From: Hyella patelloides LEGE 07179
Lineage (GTDB): Bacteria > Cyanobacteriota > Cyanobacteriia > Cyanobacteriales > Xenococcaceae
Assembly (NCBI RefSeq): GCF_900659865.1
Contig: NZ_LR213778.1
Location: forward strand, 1-57,690
Length of the DNA: 57,690 nt
Direction: 5' to 3'
Below, piece after piece: positions 44,589 to 53,923 of the stretch (position 1 is the stretch's first letter; each line of letters opens with the position of its first letter). The translations under genes were made by a program, and so were the position numbers. The notes below the pieces were generated by a model, which did not search any database, had not been told where the DNA came from, and was given only the letters and a program-made list of their open reading frames with translations.

Positions 44589-45218
44589 ATGAAACAAACA
44601 TACGAAAGATTAAATACACTGCAACATTCCAGTGAAACAGATCCTTTTACTATAGAAAGGTATCACCAATTTTTCAAACATTTACCAAAAAAGATTAAAA
44701 ATATCTTAGATGTTGGTTGCAATACAGGTAGAGGAGGAGAGACATTAAAAAAACTCAACCCTAATTTAACTATTTTTGGTTTGGACTGTGTTGAAAGTCG
44801 TTTACAAAAATTATCGTCAAAAATATACGAGCAAAAAATATGTTCTTATTCTACAAACATACCCATAGAAAATAATTATTTAGATGCAATAGTAGCTGGT
44901 GAATTTATTGAACATCTATATGAAAAAGATGTTCATCAGACATTATTAGAATTTTACCGAACTCTTAAATCACAAGGGAGGTTGCTACTCACAACTCCTA
45001 ATCCTGATTACCTACGCTTAAAGTTAACAGGGGGAAGTGTTCTTGGAGGAGCACACGTATCAGAACATTATCCAAATCTTCTAAAAGAACAACTAAAAAC
45101 CATTGGCTTTACCAGTATAAAAATTTTGGGAAGTGGCAAAATGTCTCGCCTACTTGGAGAAAATTTTCCTTTTCTAACATTGTATGGAAGTTATATAGCG
45201 ATCGCTGATAAAATTTAA
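44589..45218 (+). CDS. class I SAM-dependent methyltransferase
   Basis: 209 residues from ATG 44589; a longer frame from TTG 44529 would overlap the preceding gene and adds no family sequence. Motif I ILDVGCNTGRGGETL near 39, IFGLDCVESRL, then DAIVAGEFIEHLYEKDVHQTL and RLLLTTPNPDYLRLKL. A small enzyme of the Methyltransf_11/23 type, likely O-methylating a sugar. It ends one base before the next start codon (ATG 45220), which argues strongly for translational coupling. Confidence 0.85.
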   Translation: MKQTYERLNTLQHSSETDPFTIERYHQFFKHLPKKIKNILDVGCNTGRGGETLKKLNPNLTIFGLDCVESRLQKLSSKIYEQKICSYSTNIPIENNYLDAIVAGEFIEHLYEKDVHQTLLEFYRTLKSQGRLLLTTPNPDYLRLKLTGGSVLGGAHVSEHYPNLLKEQLKTIGFTSIKILGSGKMSRLLGENFPFLTLYGSYIAIADKI

Positions 45219-45219
45219 A

Positions 45220-46464
45220 ATGAAAATCCTGATATCTGCTTATGCTTGCGAACCAAATCGAGGTTCAGAACCTGGCGTGGGTTGGAATATCGCTTGGGAA
45301 CTGGCAAAATATAACGAGGTCTGGGTTTTAACAAGACCTGATGATGGTCGTGAAGCTATTGAAGCAGAATTAGCTCGTAATCCTCAACCTAACTTGCATT
45401 TTGTTTACTTTACCTTGCCGATTTTAGGAGGTTTTTGGCAATGGGGTTCGGTAGCATTTGTCTTACATTACTACCTGTGGCAAGTTCAAGCTTATTTTGT
45501 AGCTCAAAAACTGCACCGTCAAGTTAATTTCGATCTGGCTCACCATGTAACTTTTGTCAGATACTCTAGCCCTAGCTTTATCTCTTTATTGCCTATTCCC
45601 TTTGTTTGGGGAACTGTAGGAGGTGCAGAAGCAGCACCAAAACCCTTTTGGCAAGATTTTAGCCCCAGAGCTAAAGTTTATGAGATTTTGCGAGCTTTCG
45701 CCCATAAAGTCGGAGAACGCGACCCGTTTGCCCGCTTAACGGCACGAAAAAGTGCGATCGCTCGTGTCACGACAAAAGATACCGCCAAGCAGGTACGCAA
45801 AATGGGGGCATCCCAAGTGGCAGTAGTTCCCGAAGCTGCTTTATCCCAAGTAGATATCGCTAAAATGTCACAGTTCCCCATTTTAGATACTTCCCTCGTG
45901 CGATTTATCAGTATGGGTCGTTTGTTACACTGGAAAGGATTTCATTTAGGAATTAGAGCTTTTGCTGAAGCTAATTTACCCCATGCCGAATATTGGATTT
46001 TAGGGGATGGAGTGGAAGCAGCCAAATTGCGATTGCTAGCTATGGAACTAGGCGTGGCAGATCGAGTAAAATTTTGGGGACGCTTGGCAAGGGAGCAAAC
46101 TTTAAGCAAATTAAGTCAGTCTCATGTTTTGGTACATCCGAGTTTACACGATTCTGGCGGTTGGGTTTGTTTGGAGGGAATGGCAGCAGGTCGTCCGATA
46201 CTGTGTTTGGATTTAGGAGGACCAGGAGTTCAAGTCACCTCGCAAACAGGAATTAAAGTACCCGCCCACAACCCAGAACAGGCTGTAAGGGATCTGGCTA
46301 AGGCAATGGTGTGTTTAGCTCAAGATGGGAAATTGCGATCTTGCTTGGGACAAGCAGGTAGGGAAATGGTACAAAAGCTCTATAATTGGGAAGCAAAAGG
46401 TCAAGAGTTAACCAAAATTTATCAAGAACTGATCGTCAAAGACAAGGTAACAACTGACATATAA
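45220..46464 (+). CDS. GT4-family glycosyltransferase
   Basis: 414 residues, GT-B fold. Recognisable start ILISAYACEPNRGSEPGVGW, found in a large group of transferases from EPS loci. VWGTVGGAEAAPKPFW is a second landmark; the donor domain has ISMGRLLHWKGFHLGIRAFAEA and HPSLHDSGGWVCLEGMAAGRP, the latter replacing the first Glu of E-x7-E with D-S-G-G. Begins one base after the methyltransferase stop. Confidence 0.9.
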   Translation: MKILISAYACEPNRGSEPGVGWNIAWELAKYNEVWVLTRPDDGREAIEAELARNPQPNLHFVYFTLPILGGFWQWGSVAFVLHYYLWQVQAYFVAQKLHRQVNFDLAHHVTFVRYSSPSFISLLPIPFVWGTVGGAEAAPKPFWQDFSPRAKVYEILRAFAHKVGERDPFARLTARKSAIARVTTKDTAKQVRKMGASQVAVVPEAALSQVDIAKMSQFPILDTSLVRFISMGRLLHWKGFHLGIRAFAEANLPHAEYWILGDGVEAAKLRLLAMELGVADRVKFWGRLAREQTLSKLSQSHVLVHPSLHDSGGWVCLEGMAAGRPILCLDLGGPGVQVTSQTGIKVPAHNPEQAVRDLAKAMVCLAQDGKLRSCLGQAGREMVQKLYNWEAKGQELTKIYQELIVKDKVTTDI

Positions 46465-46494
46465 ACAAGTATTATTTTATAATACAAAAATATT

Positions 46495-47673
46495 ATGCGT
46501 ATTTTACTCGTCCACAATCAGTATCAACAGCTTGGTGGAGAAGATACGATTTTTAACACCGAAGCCAGTTTACTAGAATCCTACGGTCATCAAGTAATTC
46601 GTTACACTACCCATAATGACCGTATTAAAGAGATGAATTCTTTGGCTTTGGCTAAAGCTACTCTCTGGAATAATCAAATTTATGAACATCTACGAACCTT
46701 AATTCAGCGAACAAAACCTCAAATAGCTCATTTTCATAATATCTTTCCTCTAATTTCTCCTGCTGCTTATTACGCTGCCAAACATGAAGGAGTACCAGTA
46801 GTACAAACTCTGCATAACTTTCGCTTACTCTGCGCCAATGGTTTATTTTTCCGCGATGGTCATGTTTGTGAATCTTGTCTGACAAAACATACTCCAATCC
46901 CTGGAATTATTAACAGTTGCTATCGACAAAGCCGTACCGCCAGTTTGGCAGCAGCCATGATGGTCAAGTTTCACGCTCTACTGGGTACTTGGTCTTCCAC
47001 TGTAGATGTCTTTATTGCCTACAGTCATTTTGCCCACAAAAAATTTATCGAAGGTGGTTTACCTGCCGATAAAATTGCTTTTAAAACTAACTTTCTCTAT
47101 CCCGTACCAGAACCAGGAACAGGAACAGGGAATTATGCTTTATTTGTTGGTAGACTTGCTCCTGAAAAAGGCATACAAACTTTGCTATCGGCTTGGCAAA
47201 AATTGGGAGACAAAATTCCTCTCAAAATATTGGGGGATGGACCCCTTGCTTCTCAAGTAAGTACTGTTGCCGAAAGCTCCCCTGGAATCGAATGGCTGGG
47301 ACGAAAACCACTTTCAGAAGTATATCAAATGATGGGAGAAGCTGCTTTTTTGGTTATTTCCTCAGAATGGTATGAAACTTTTGGGCGAGTGGGCATTGAA
47401 GCCTTAGCCAAAGGAACTCCTTTGGTAGTAGCTAATATCGGTGCGCTGGCAGAATTGGTTGTACCCAAACAAAACGGACTTACTTTTAGACCTGGAGATG
47501 CCGAAGATTTAGTTACGCAAGTGCAATGGTTACTCGATCATCCTCAAGAATTAAAGCAAATGCGCCAATTTGCCCGTGCTGACTTTGAAACTAAATATAC
47601 TGCTAGCGATAATTACCGTCGTCTTAAAGAAATTTATAACTCGGTATCAGAATCCCAAATGATTGTTCAATAA
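46495..47673 (+). CDS. GT4-family glycosyltransferase (paralogue of 43325-44539)
   Basis: 392 residues, GT-B fold. ILLVHNQYQQLGGEDTIFNTEA, VVQTLHNFRLLCANGLFFRDGHVCESCL, FVGRLAPEKGIQTLLSAW and SEWYETFGRVGIEALAKGTPLVV match the gene at 43325-44539 position for position. The two are separated by a methyltransferase and another transferase, so the duplication is not immediately tandem. Starts at ATG 46495, 30 bp after the preceding stop. Confidence 0.92.
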   Translation: MRILLVHNQYQQLGGEDTIFNTEASLLESYGHQVIRYTTHNDRIKEMNSLALAKATLWNNQIYEHLRTLIQRTKPQIAHFHNIFPLISPAAYYAAKHEGVPVVQTLHNFRLLCANGLFFRDGHVCESCLTKHTPIPGIINSCYRQSRTASLAAAMMVKFHALLGTWSSTVDVFIAYSHFAHKKFIEGGLPADKIAFKTNFLYPVPEPGTGTGNYALFVGRLAPEKGIQTLLSAWQKLGDKIPLKILGDGPLASQVSTVAESSPGIEWLGRKPLSEVYQMMGEAAFLVISSEWYETFGRVGIEALAKGTPLVVANIGALAELVVPKQNGLTFRPGDAEDLVTQVQWLLDHPQELKQMRQFARADFETKYTASDNYRRLKEIYNSVSESQMIVQ

Positions 47674-47846
47674 ATACGGTTGTGGCTTTGCTACTCCCAT
47701 AAAAGACCAGATTATTTTTATTTTTTATACTTTGTGACTTCTTTTCAACCGTTAGCTTGTAACATATATTTATATTTTCACTTTCCGATCTATATTCCGT
47801 TCAATAAAGTTTAATTCACATAAGAAGTTTAAAATGTAGTTAGATA

Positions 47847-48809
47847 ATGAAAAAAACATATATTCATATTGGAATACCTAAAACGGCGACCACTTATTTG
47901 CAGAATCAGATCTTTCCACATATTAAAAGTGCATATTATGTGGGTCGACCTTACACACAAGAAAATCATGCATTTAATTTATTACAGTATGCAGACAATA
48001 CTCTTTTTAAGCCTATAAAGTTTGCAAATGAGTTGGATAAAATAAACAAGCTAGCTAGTGACAAGGAATACATATTAATTTCAGATGAAAAATTTTTTGG
48101 ATTGACAACTTGTAACTTTATTAACAGAAGCTTGATTGCAGAAAGACTTAGCAGTGCTATGCCTAATGCTGAAATTCTTATATTTATCAGAAACCAAGAA
48201 GATTTTATTTTATCCATGTATAAACAACATGTGAAAATGGGAATGGTAGATCGCCTATTAGATAAATCGTATGTTTATAGTAAAGGAAGCGGCTTTGATT
48301 TAGATAAATGGCAATCAGGTGTTAGAAGTTTTGACCTTAAAAATCGTTTTATTTCTCATCAAAGCTTTTTTAATATAGAAAATCTTCGTTTTAACGAGAT
48401 TATTGCATATTATGAAAAAATGTTCCCCAAAGTTCATGTTTTTCTTTACGAGCAATTTAAATATGACCCAGAAAGTATATATAAAAGATTAAGTCAAATA
48501 TTTTCCTTCAATGTGGTTCGGATTGCAAACAATGTAAACACAGAAGGATTAGTTAATTATAGTCTATCACTAGAAAGACTCAAAGAATTTCGTACTAGAA
48601 ATTTATTATCAAAATTTGTAAAAAACAAAAAAATACTCAAAATTATTTCAAAAATAACTGTATTAAGAAAAGAGAGCCAAAATAATCTTGCTAGAGATTA
48701 TGTTAATAATTTGATGAAAAATAATGATATTTATGAGAACAATCAATTACTTGATTCAAGAATGAATTTGGGAATGTCGAAACATTCTAAAAAATATTTT
48801 GGTCAGTAA
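47847..48809 (+). CDS. sulfotransferase-like protein
   Basis: 320 residues. HIGIPKTATTYLQNQIF (residues 7-23) is the 5'-phosphosulfate loop in its PKTATT form; LIFIRNQEDFILSMYKQHV near 115 is the 3'-phosphate site; VFLYEQFKYDPESIYKRLSQIF is the last family block. Probably uses PAPS to sulfate the glycan. High Lys/Asn/Ile and AT-rich codons set it apart from the GT4 neighbours and may indicate separate acquisition. Flanked by a gap of 173 bp upstream, which may hold a promoter. Confidence 0.82.
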   Translation: MKKTYIHIGIPKTATTYLQNQIFPHIKSAYYVGRPYTQENHAFNLLQYADNTLFKPIKFANELDKINKLASDKEYILISDEKFFGLTTCNFINRSLIAERLSSAMPNAEILIFIRNQEDFILSMYKQHVKMGMVDRLLDKSYVYSKGSGFDLDKWQSGVRSFDLKNRFISHQSFFNIENLRFNEIIAYYEKMFPKVHVFLYEQFKYDPESIYKRLSQIFSFNVVRIANNVNTEGLVNYSLSLERLKEFRTRNLLSKFVKNKKILKIISKITVLRKESQNNLARDYVNNLMKNNDIYENNQLLDSRMNLGMSKHSKKYFGQ

Positions 48810-48896
48810 ATTTTATAATGAGAGAAATAATTTATACTTTTATTTGAGTTCAATATATGTACACTAGAGTTTTCTTAATTCTTATAAACTAAAAGT

Positions 48897-49781
48897 ATGA
48901 ACTATACGATTTACAACGTGGCAAGACTATACGGTAGAGATTGTATATTTGCGACAAAATATTGGAAAGAAAAAATTTTCAATCAACAAGCTAAATCTTT
49001 GATCCTTTGTAATTCATACCCCAAAAGTGGAACTCATCTACTGTATCAAATTCTTTACTCTATTCCAGAATTTAAATTCAAGATGTGGGATGATATAGTC
49101 TCAGTACAAGCCCTTTGTGGCATTATGAATACAGCATCTCATATTCGCTGGAAAATTGGTTCTGCTCCCAATCATTCCATTATTAGAAGTCATTTAATGT
49201 ACTGCGATCGAGTATTAGATGTACTAAAAGAATTTAACTATAAAACTCTGTTTATTTATCGAGATCTTAGAGATGTTGCGGTTTCTCATGCTCGTTGGGT
49301 GACAAAAGAAAAACGAATTTTTCTTCACGATATTTATTTAGAGCAAGATAATTTTGACGAACAGCTAATGACTTCTATAAAAGGATTACCTCTCGGTACT
49401 CCTTTTGGTTCAAATGTTTCTCAGCCTGATATTGGTACTGACTTTTCTCGATGGAGAGGCTGGATTGATTACTCCAAAACTCTAGCGATTAAGTTTGAGG
49501 ATTTAGTGGGTGAAAGAGGTGGTGGCTCGGAAGAAAAGCGTTTGCGTAGTGTCGCACAAATATTAGATTATTTAAAAATAAATCTTTCAGCCGAACAAAT
49601 CAAAACTAAATTTGCATCCCATATCTTAAATCCAGAAGAGTCACACACTTATAAAAAAGGGAATAAAGGTAGTATTGGTGGATGGAAAAAAATGTTTAAA
49701 GAATCTCATAAGAAAGAATTTAAGAGAGTTGCAGGGGATATATTGATAGATTTAGATTATGAAAAAGATTTAAGTTGGTAA
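48897..49781 (+). CDS. sulfotransferase (cytosolic-type motif set)
   Basis: 294 residues. LCNSYPKSGTHLLYQIL is the 5'-phosphosulfate loop (40-47 core), FIYRDLRDVAVSHARWV near 125 the 3'-phosphate site, and KKGNKGSIGGWKKMF near 262 the C-terminal KG-x-x-G-x-W-K block of the classic Sulfotransfer_1 family. All PAPS contacts are present, so catalysis is likely. It follows the other sulfotransferase by 87 bp on the same strand, making an adjacent pair of unlike sulfotransferases. Confidence 0.9.
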   Translation: MNYTIYNVARLYGRDCIFATKYWKEKIFNQQAKSLILCNSYPKSGTHLLYQILYSIPEFKFKMWDDIVSVQALCGIMNTASHIRWKIGSAPNHSIIRSHLMYCDRVLDVLKEFNYKTLFIYRDLRDVAVSHARWVTKEKRIFLHDIYLEQDNFDEQLMTSIKGLPLGTPFGSNVSQPDIGTDFSRWRGWIDYSKTLAIKFEDLVGERGGGSEEKRLRSVAQILDYLKINLSAEQIKTKFASHILNPEESHTYKKGNKGSIGGWKKMFKESHKKEFKRVAGDILIDLDYEKDLSW

Positions 49782-49848
49782 AGCTATATAAAATTATGAT
49801 TCTATAGTCATTATTCAACAAACTGTATCGAAAAATCATTAAACTAGC

Positions 49849-51198
49849 ATGGGTTTCGTAGCAAATTCTCAAAAAACTGTCTCAGCTAAAAAGAAAGGGT
49901 ATCTCAGAAATTCTACTCTTGTTATTATCGCATTTGCATCTGTTTTCTTTCCTCGTTGCCTAGAAGCAATTGGATTTCCTGCTCCTATTAACTTTGTTCA
50001 TTTTATAATAGTTCCTTTTAGCTGTCTGGTAGTCTTGCTCACTAGCCGTAATCACAGCCAGAAACAAAGAATGATAGTTAGGCAACTTCTCACAGGCTTA
50101 TTAATCTTTTTTGGTGTTGTTATTACCAGTGCTTTTTTTAATGGGGCAGGGACAATTAATGCTTTTTTATCATATATGCTATTGACAGAGCCTTTTTTTT
50201 TGTTGGTAAGTTTTGTTAGTTTACCTCTTTCTCTGAATGCTTTTAAGCGTTTTCGGACTTGGTTAGTCAGCTTTTTGGGATTTCATCTCTTTCTGGTTTA
50301 TATTCAAAAATATCTGCTTCAAGTAGATACTTGGGAACATCTTGGGATGTCACCTCCTGACCGAATTCAAGGTGTTTTCTTTATATCTGGATCGGGTCAT
50401 GTAGTGGGGGCATCCGTTTCTTTTACTTTTGCCGTTTATTGTTTAATGACGGCTAAATTTATGCCTCTTTGGTTAAGAATATTTATCGCTTCAGCAGCAT
50501 TTTGGCACATCATTATCGCTGATGCTAAACAAGTAATAATGGTTTTTATGGTTGCAGGATGTATTTTATTTCTGCTTAAGTTTAGAGACCCAGTTGTTTT
50601 GATAAAGTATTTAACTGGAGGTATAGCTTTTGGCTATGCTTTCTTATGGTGTGTGAATAATGTTGCTGCTTTTAAAAGTTTCAATACCTGGGCAGATCCA
50701 GAACTATATGGACCGAATGGTCAAGCTACTTTAGGAAAAACCACTGCATTTCGAGTGATTCCTTCCCATTATCAATCTCCTCTTAATTGGTGGTTGGGAT
50801 TGGGTCCTGGTCATACAGTTGGTCGTCTAGGTGGATGGATGCTGCGGGAATATCGAGAGCTTTTGAAACCACTAGGAGCAACTATACATGAGGCGAGTTC
50901 TGAGGTGTGGCAAGAAGGAGGTTCTTTCTTTATTGTCAGTCGTTCTAGTCTCTTTTCTCCTTTGTTTGGTTGGGCTGGAATTTGGGGTGATTTAGGGATT
51001 TTAGGTTTAGCAGCTTATCTTTGGCTTGCTCTATTAGTTTGGCATTATCTTTGTGTTGATGATTTATCTAAATTTTTGATGCTAACTGTGTTTGTTTTTG
51101 GTCTGATTTTTTCTCAGATGGAAGAACCTGGCTATATGCTTTCTGTTGCCACAATTATTGGTTTGCAATGGCAAGAAAAACAGATGTTGCGGGGTTAA
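49849..51198 (+). CDS. Wzy / O-antigen-ligase-type membrane protein
   Basis: 449 residues with about 10-12 membrane helices spread over the length and a long loop near 290-365 containing WADPELYGPNGQATLGKTTAFRV (cited by its ends WADPE and TTAFRV) and WWLGLGPGHTVGRLGGWM. The large periplasmic loop before the last helices, with conserved Gly and Arg, is the hallmark of Wzy polymerases and WaaL ligases. In this setting polymerisation of lipid-linked repeat units is the likely role. It is the last polysaccharide gene of the rightward run. Confidence 0.85.
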   Translation: MGFVANSQKTVSAKKKGYLRNSTLVIIAFASVFFPRCLEAIGFPAPINFVHFIIVPFSCLVVLLTSRNHSQKQRMIVRQLLTGLLIFFGVVITSAFFNGAGTINAFLSYMLLTEPFFLLVSFVSLPLSLNAFKRFRTWLVSFLGFHLFLVYIQKYLLQVDTWEHLGMSPPDRIQGVFFISGSGHVVGASVSFTFAVYCLMTAKFMPLWLRIFIASAAFWHIIIADAKQVIMVFMVAGCILFLLKFRDPVVLIKYLTGGIAFGYAFLWCVNNVAAFKSFNTWADPELYGPNGQATLGKTTAFRVIPSHYQSPLNWWLGLGPGHTVGRLGGWMLREYRELLKPLGATIHEASSEVWQEGGSFFIVSRSSLFSPLFGWAGIWGDLGILGLAAYLWLALLVWHYLCVDDLSKFLMLTVFVFGLIFSQMEEPGYMLSVATIIGLQWQEKQMLRG

Positions 51199-51537
51199 GT
51201 TGAGTTGTTGAATGATTGATGATTGTGACCATCAATAACAGCGATCGCACTAAGGAAACTTAGTAGAAGGGAAAATTTGTCGTTGACAACAATTTCACTT
51301 TCCCTCACAAGTTTCTCAAACTTTTTAATTAATTTTAAAGTGAACTCAAAGCATTAGTACTTAAAAACTGTTAGCAATCAAAGAAAAGGACTTAATTGTG
51401 TTCAGTTGACTTTTTGAGTCTGGAATATATCTCACTAATTTTTTTTGAGGACTGCTATTGTCTTTGATTTTTGCTTTAAATGCACGATCGCCTTTTGAGA
51501 AGCTGAATTCTCTATGATTTAAGAAGAGGTCACAATT
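51199..51537. other. gene-free interval with terminator-like hairpin
   Basis: About 340 bp after the Wzy gene. AGGGAAA (51268-51274) pairs with TTTCCCT (51299-51305), with an inner TTGT/ACAA stem, giving a hairpin of moderate strength that may end the EPS transcript. A HIP1 octamer is at 51241. The second half should hold the promoter of the nitroreductase gene; none was clearly identified. Confidence 0.4.
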
Positions 51538-52644
51538 ATGCTCGGTCTTTTAAATATTTTTCCGCTAATTTCTCCTACGACAACTCAACAAACATCTCAG
51601 CTAAATCTAGACCCTTGGCAAGTTGAGGAGGATAATTTTCCTCTTTCAGGTACGAATTCAGAAAAACTCAAATTTTTCCTCAATTATGCAGTACTCGCTC
51701 CGTCAGGACACAATACCCAGCCTTGGCTATTTAAGATGGTTGACGATGTGATTGAGCTTTATGCAGATACAACTCGTGCTTTACCTATAGTCGATCCCAA
51801 TCATCGCGAGTTAATTATTAGTTGTGGTGCAGCTTTGTTTAATCTTCGCCTTGCGATGCGTCACTTTGGTTATCAAGATATCTTAGAAATTTTCCCAGAG
51901 CCTCAGAATCCTAATTTCTTAGCACGAATTAGCTTTGGGAGTAAAAGAATCGCCAAAGCCGAAGAACATTTTTTATTCCGAGCAATTCCTAAAAGATGCA
52001 CTAATCGACTTCCTTTTCTAAATCGTCAGCTTCCCAAATCTCTGATGTCAGAATTAGAATTTGCTGCTAGTTCTGAACAGGCTTGGCTACAAGTCATTTC
52101 CCAAATTATTCCTGAAGATGACCGCGAAGCAGTTATTAATTTGATTGCTAAAGGCGATCGCTTACAAATGGCAAATCCTCTGTTTCGCCAAGAATTAGCC
52201 CAATGGATTCACTCTGGTAAAAGCGGAAGTCATGATGGTATTACTGCTTATGCACAAGGAATGGATGAACGATTGGATACTATTGCACCTTTAATTTCTT
52301 TTGCGGTTCGTTCTTTCGATCTGGGTAAATCTCAGTCAGTTAAAGACCAAAAACTAGCAGCAAAAGCTCCTATTTTAATGCTGCTGAGTAGTAAGCACGA
52401 TACTCCTCAAGACTGGCTGGCTATAGGAGAAGCTTTAGAACATTTATTACTAAGAGCCAGAATTGACGATGTTTGGGCATCTTTCTTTAATCAACCGATT
52501 CAAACTAGCGAACTGCGATCGCAAATTCAAGCCCTATTTCCTGAAAACGGTTATCCTCAAATATTGTTACGTCTCGGTTATGCCAAAGACCCCAAACCAA
52601 CCCCTAGAAGACCTGTAGAGGAAGTATTACTTAACATAGGCTGA
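51538..52644 (+). CDS. Acg-like nitroreductase-family protein
   Basis: 368 residues. Two half-domains of the nitroreductase fold; the first carries YAVLAPSGHNTQPWLFKM (about 43-60, FMN phosphate contacts) and DPNHRELIISCGAALFNLRL. This double arrangement with SGHNTQPW is typical of the Acg family of FMN-binding proteins described from Mycobacterium, which are thought to sequester flavin rather than reduce nitro groups. AAGAAGAGG upstream supports ATG 51538. No obvious tie to the polysaccharide genes; it begins a new unit after a 340-bp gap. Confidence 0.85.
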   Translation: MLGLLNIFPLISPTTTQQTSQLNLDPWQVEEDNFPLSGTNSEKLKFFLNYAVLAPSGHNTQPWLFKMVDDVIELYADTTRALPIVDPNHRELIISCGAALFNLRLAMRHFGYQDILEIFPEPQNPNFLARISFGSKRIAKAEEHFLFRAIPKRCTNRLPFLNRQLPKSLMSELEFAASSEQAWLQVISQIIPEDDREAVINLIAKGDRLQMANPLFRQELAQWIHSGKSGSHDGITAYAQGMDERLDTIAPLISFAVRSFDLGKSQSVKDQKLAAKAPILMLLSSKHDTPQDWLAIGEALEHLLLRARIDDVWASFFNQPIQTSELRSQIQALFPENGYPQILLRLGYAKDPKPTPRRPVEEVLLNIG

Positions 52645-52727
52645 ATGCACGAGGTTGCCTCCCAAGTCGATCTGCCCCGCGCGTCTCTACCCACTAACGA
52701 TTAACCAAATCAAAGGAGAATCAAACA

Positions 52728-53633
52728 ATGAGTTGGCGCAAAATAAGACCATTAATCTTAGCTTTTTTAGCAGCTTTCCTCGTAATTTGTGTTACGGGAC
52801 TTGGAGTAGCTAACACTGAAAACGAGATTCAGATCTTCAAAATGGGTACTGATGTCACAGTTCCCGCGAGAGAAGTTCTGACAGAGGTTGTAGCCGTTGG
52901 TGGTAATGTAACAATCTTGGATGAGGCTCAAGTTACCAATGATGCAGTAGCTATTGGTGGTGATGTGGTTCTCAAGCCTAATGCTAGTGTTGGCGGGGAT
53001 GCAGTAGCCATTGGCGGACAAATTATCAAAGAAGAAGGCGCAATAGTTGATGGTAGTGAAGTGGTCATGTTTAGTAATGCCAAAGTATTATTCGATCGCT
53101 TTGGCTTGTTTGGCACTCTTTATTTGACTAATGCTTTGTTCTCTTTGATTTCTCTCATGGTTGTTTTTGCTTTTGGTGTGTTTTTACTCTTGCTACTTCC
53201 AGGTCACATTCAAACTATTACTGCAACCATGCATCAACACCCGTTTAAGAGTGGAATGTATGGTTTAGGTGGTATTGTGGCTATTACGCTGTTTATTGCT
53301 CTATTTGCTGGTAGTGTATTCGGCTTTTTGCTGATTCCCATTGCTAATTTAGCTTTTTTGGTAGCAGGATTACTAGGTGCGATCGCTACAGGCTTATGGA
53401 TTGGCAAAAAAATTCTATCTCGCTCAGATAAAGCTTTGATTCCTTTTCTTGTAGGAATGCTGGTTTTAGCCATAATTAGTCTGATTCCCATTGCTGGCGG
53501 ATTAATGATTTTAATGCTTAACTTGTTTGGCTTTGGTGCAGTATTGTTATCGCGAGTTGGCACAGTACAACCAGAAACTATTCAGAAACGTTTCGATCAG
53601 CTAGAAGGTACTGCACAGCCATCGGGAACTTAA
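52728..53633 (+). CDS. bactofilin-like repeat protein with membrane domain
   Basis: 301 residues. Signal-anchor helix (about 8-28), then a short beta-helical section (about 45-115) in which AVGG or AIGG recurs every 16-20 residues (EVVAVGGNV, DAVAIGGDVV, DAVAIGGQII), as in polymer-forming bactofilin proteins. Three to four membrane helices follow in residues 125-280. AAAGGAGA 8 bp before ATG 52728 is a strong ribosome binding site. A membrane-anchored scaffold role fits; the exact function is unknown. It begins 83 bp after the nitroreductase stop, so the two may share a transcript. Confidence 0.78.
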   Translation: MSWRKIRPLILAFLAAFLVICVTGLGVANTENEIQIFKMGTDVTVPAREVLTEVVAVGGNVTILDEAQVTNDAVAIGGDVVLKPNASVGGDAVAIGGQIIKEEGAIVDGSEVVMFSNAKVLFDRFGLFGTLYLTNALFSLISLMVVFAFGVFLLLLLPGHIQTITATMHQHPFKSGMYGLGGIVAITLFIALFAGSVFGFLLIPIANLAFLVAGLLGAIATGLWIGKKILSRSDKALIPFLVGMLVLAIISLIPIAGGLMILMLNLFGFGAVLLSRVGTVQPETIQKRFDQLEGTAQPSGT

Positions 53634-53672
53634 ACACAGGCGTTGCTGCTATCAGGGTATGATTTTGAAACT

Positions 53673-53780
53673 TATAGGTAGTGATGTAAATTAAATTACG
53701 AGTGTGAAAGTAGGTAATAGGTAAACAAAGTATGTAAATAATTTTGTCTGAGTAGTTAATAGATTCTTTATCAAGATTAA
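53673..53780. repeat. 108-bp direct repeat, copy A
   Basis: This stretch and 55304-55410 are the same sequence with about 15 changes and one 1-bp gap (shared blocks include TTAAATTACG, GTGTGAAAGTAGGTAATAGG and TTTTGTCTGAGTA). The copies lie in the same orientation and bracket the cyanophycinase remnant and its downstream spacer. No reading frame is supported. Confidence 0.88.
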
Positions 53781-53923
53781 ACATGAAAGTTGAGCGTTGC
53801 TAAATTCTTAATAATACAAGCACTAAAAAAGTTAATTGAAAACTTTTTTAATCTGATGAATTATATAACATAAACTTTGAATACATCTGAGTTACAAATT
53901 TAATCGTTGGCTCGTAAGGATAA

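Noticed and set aside
53578-53784. 68-codon leftward frame
   Set aside because: It lies in direct repeat copy A and the end of the bactofilin-like gene; the composition is non-coding.
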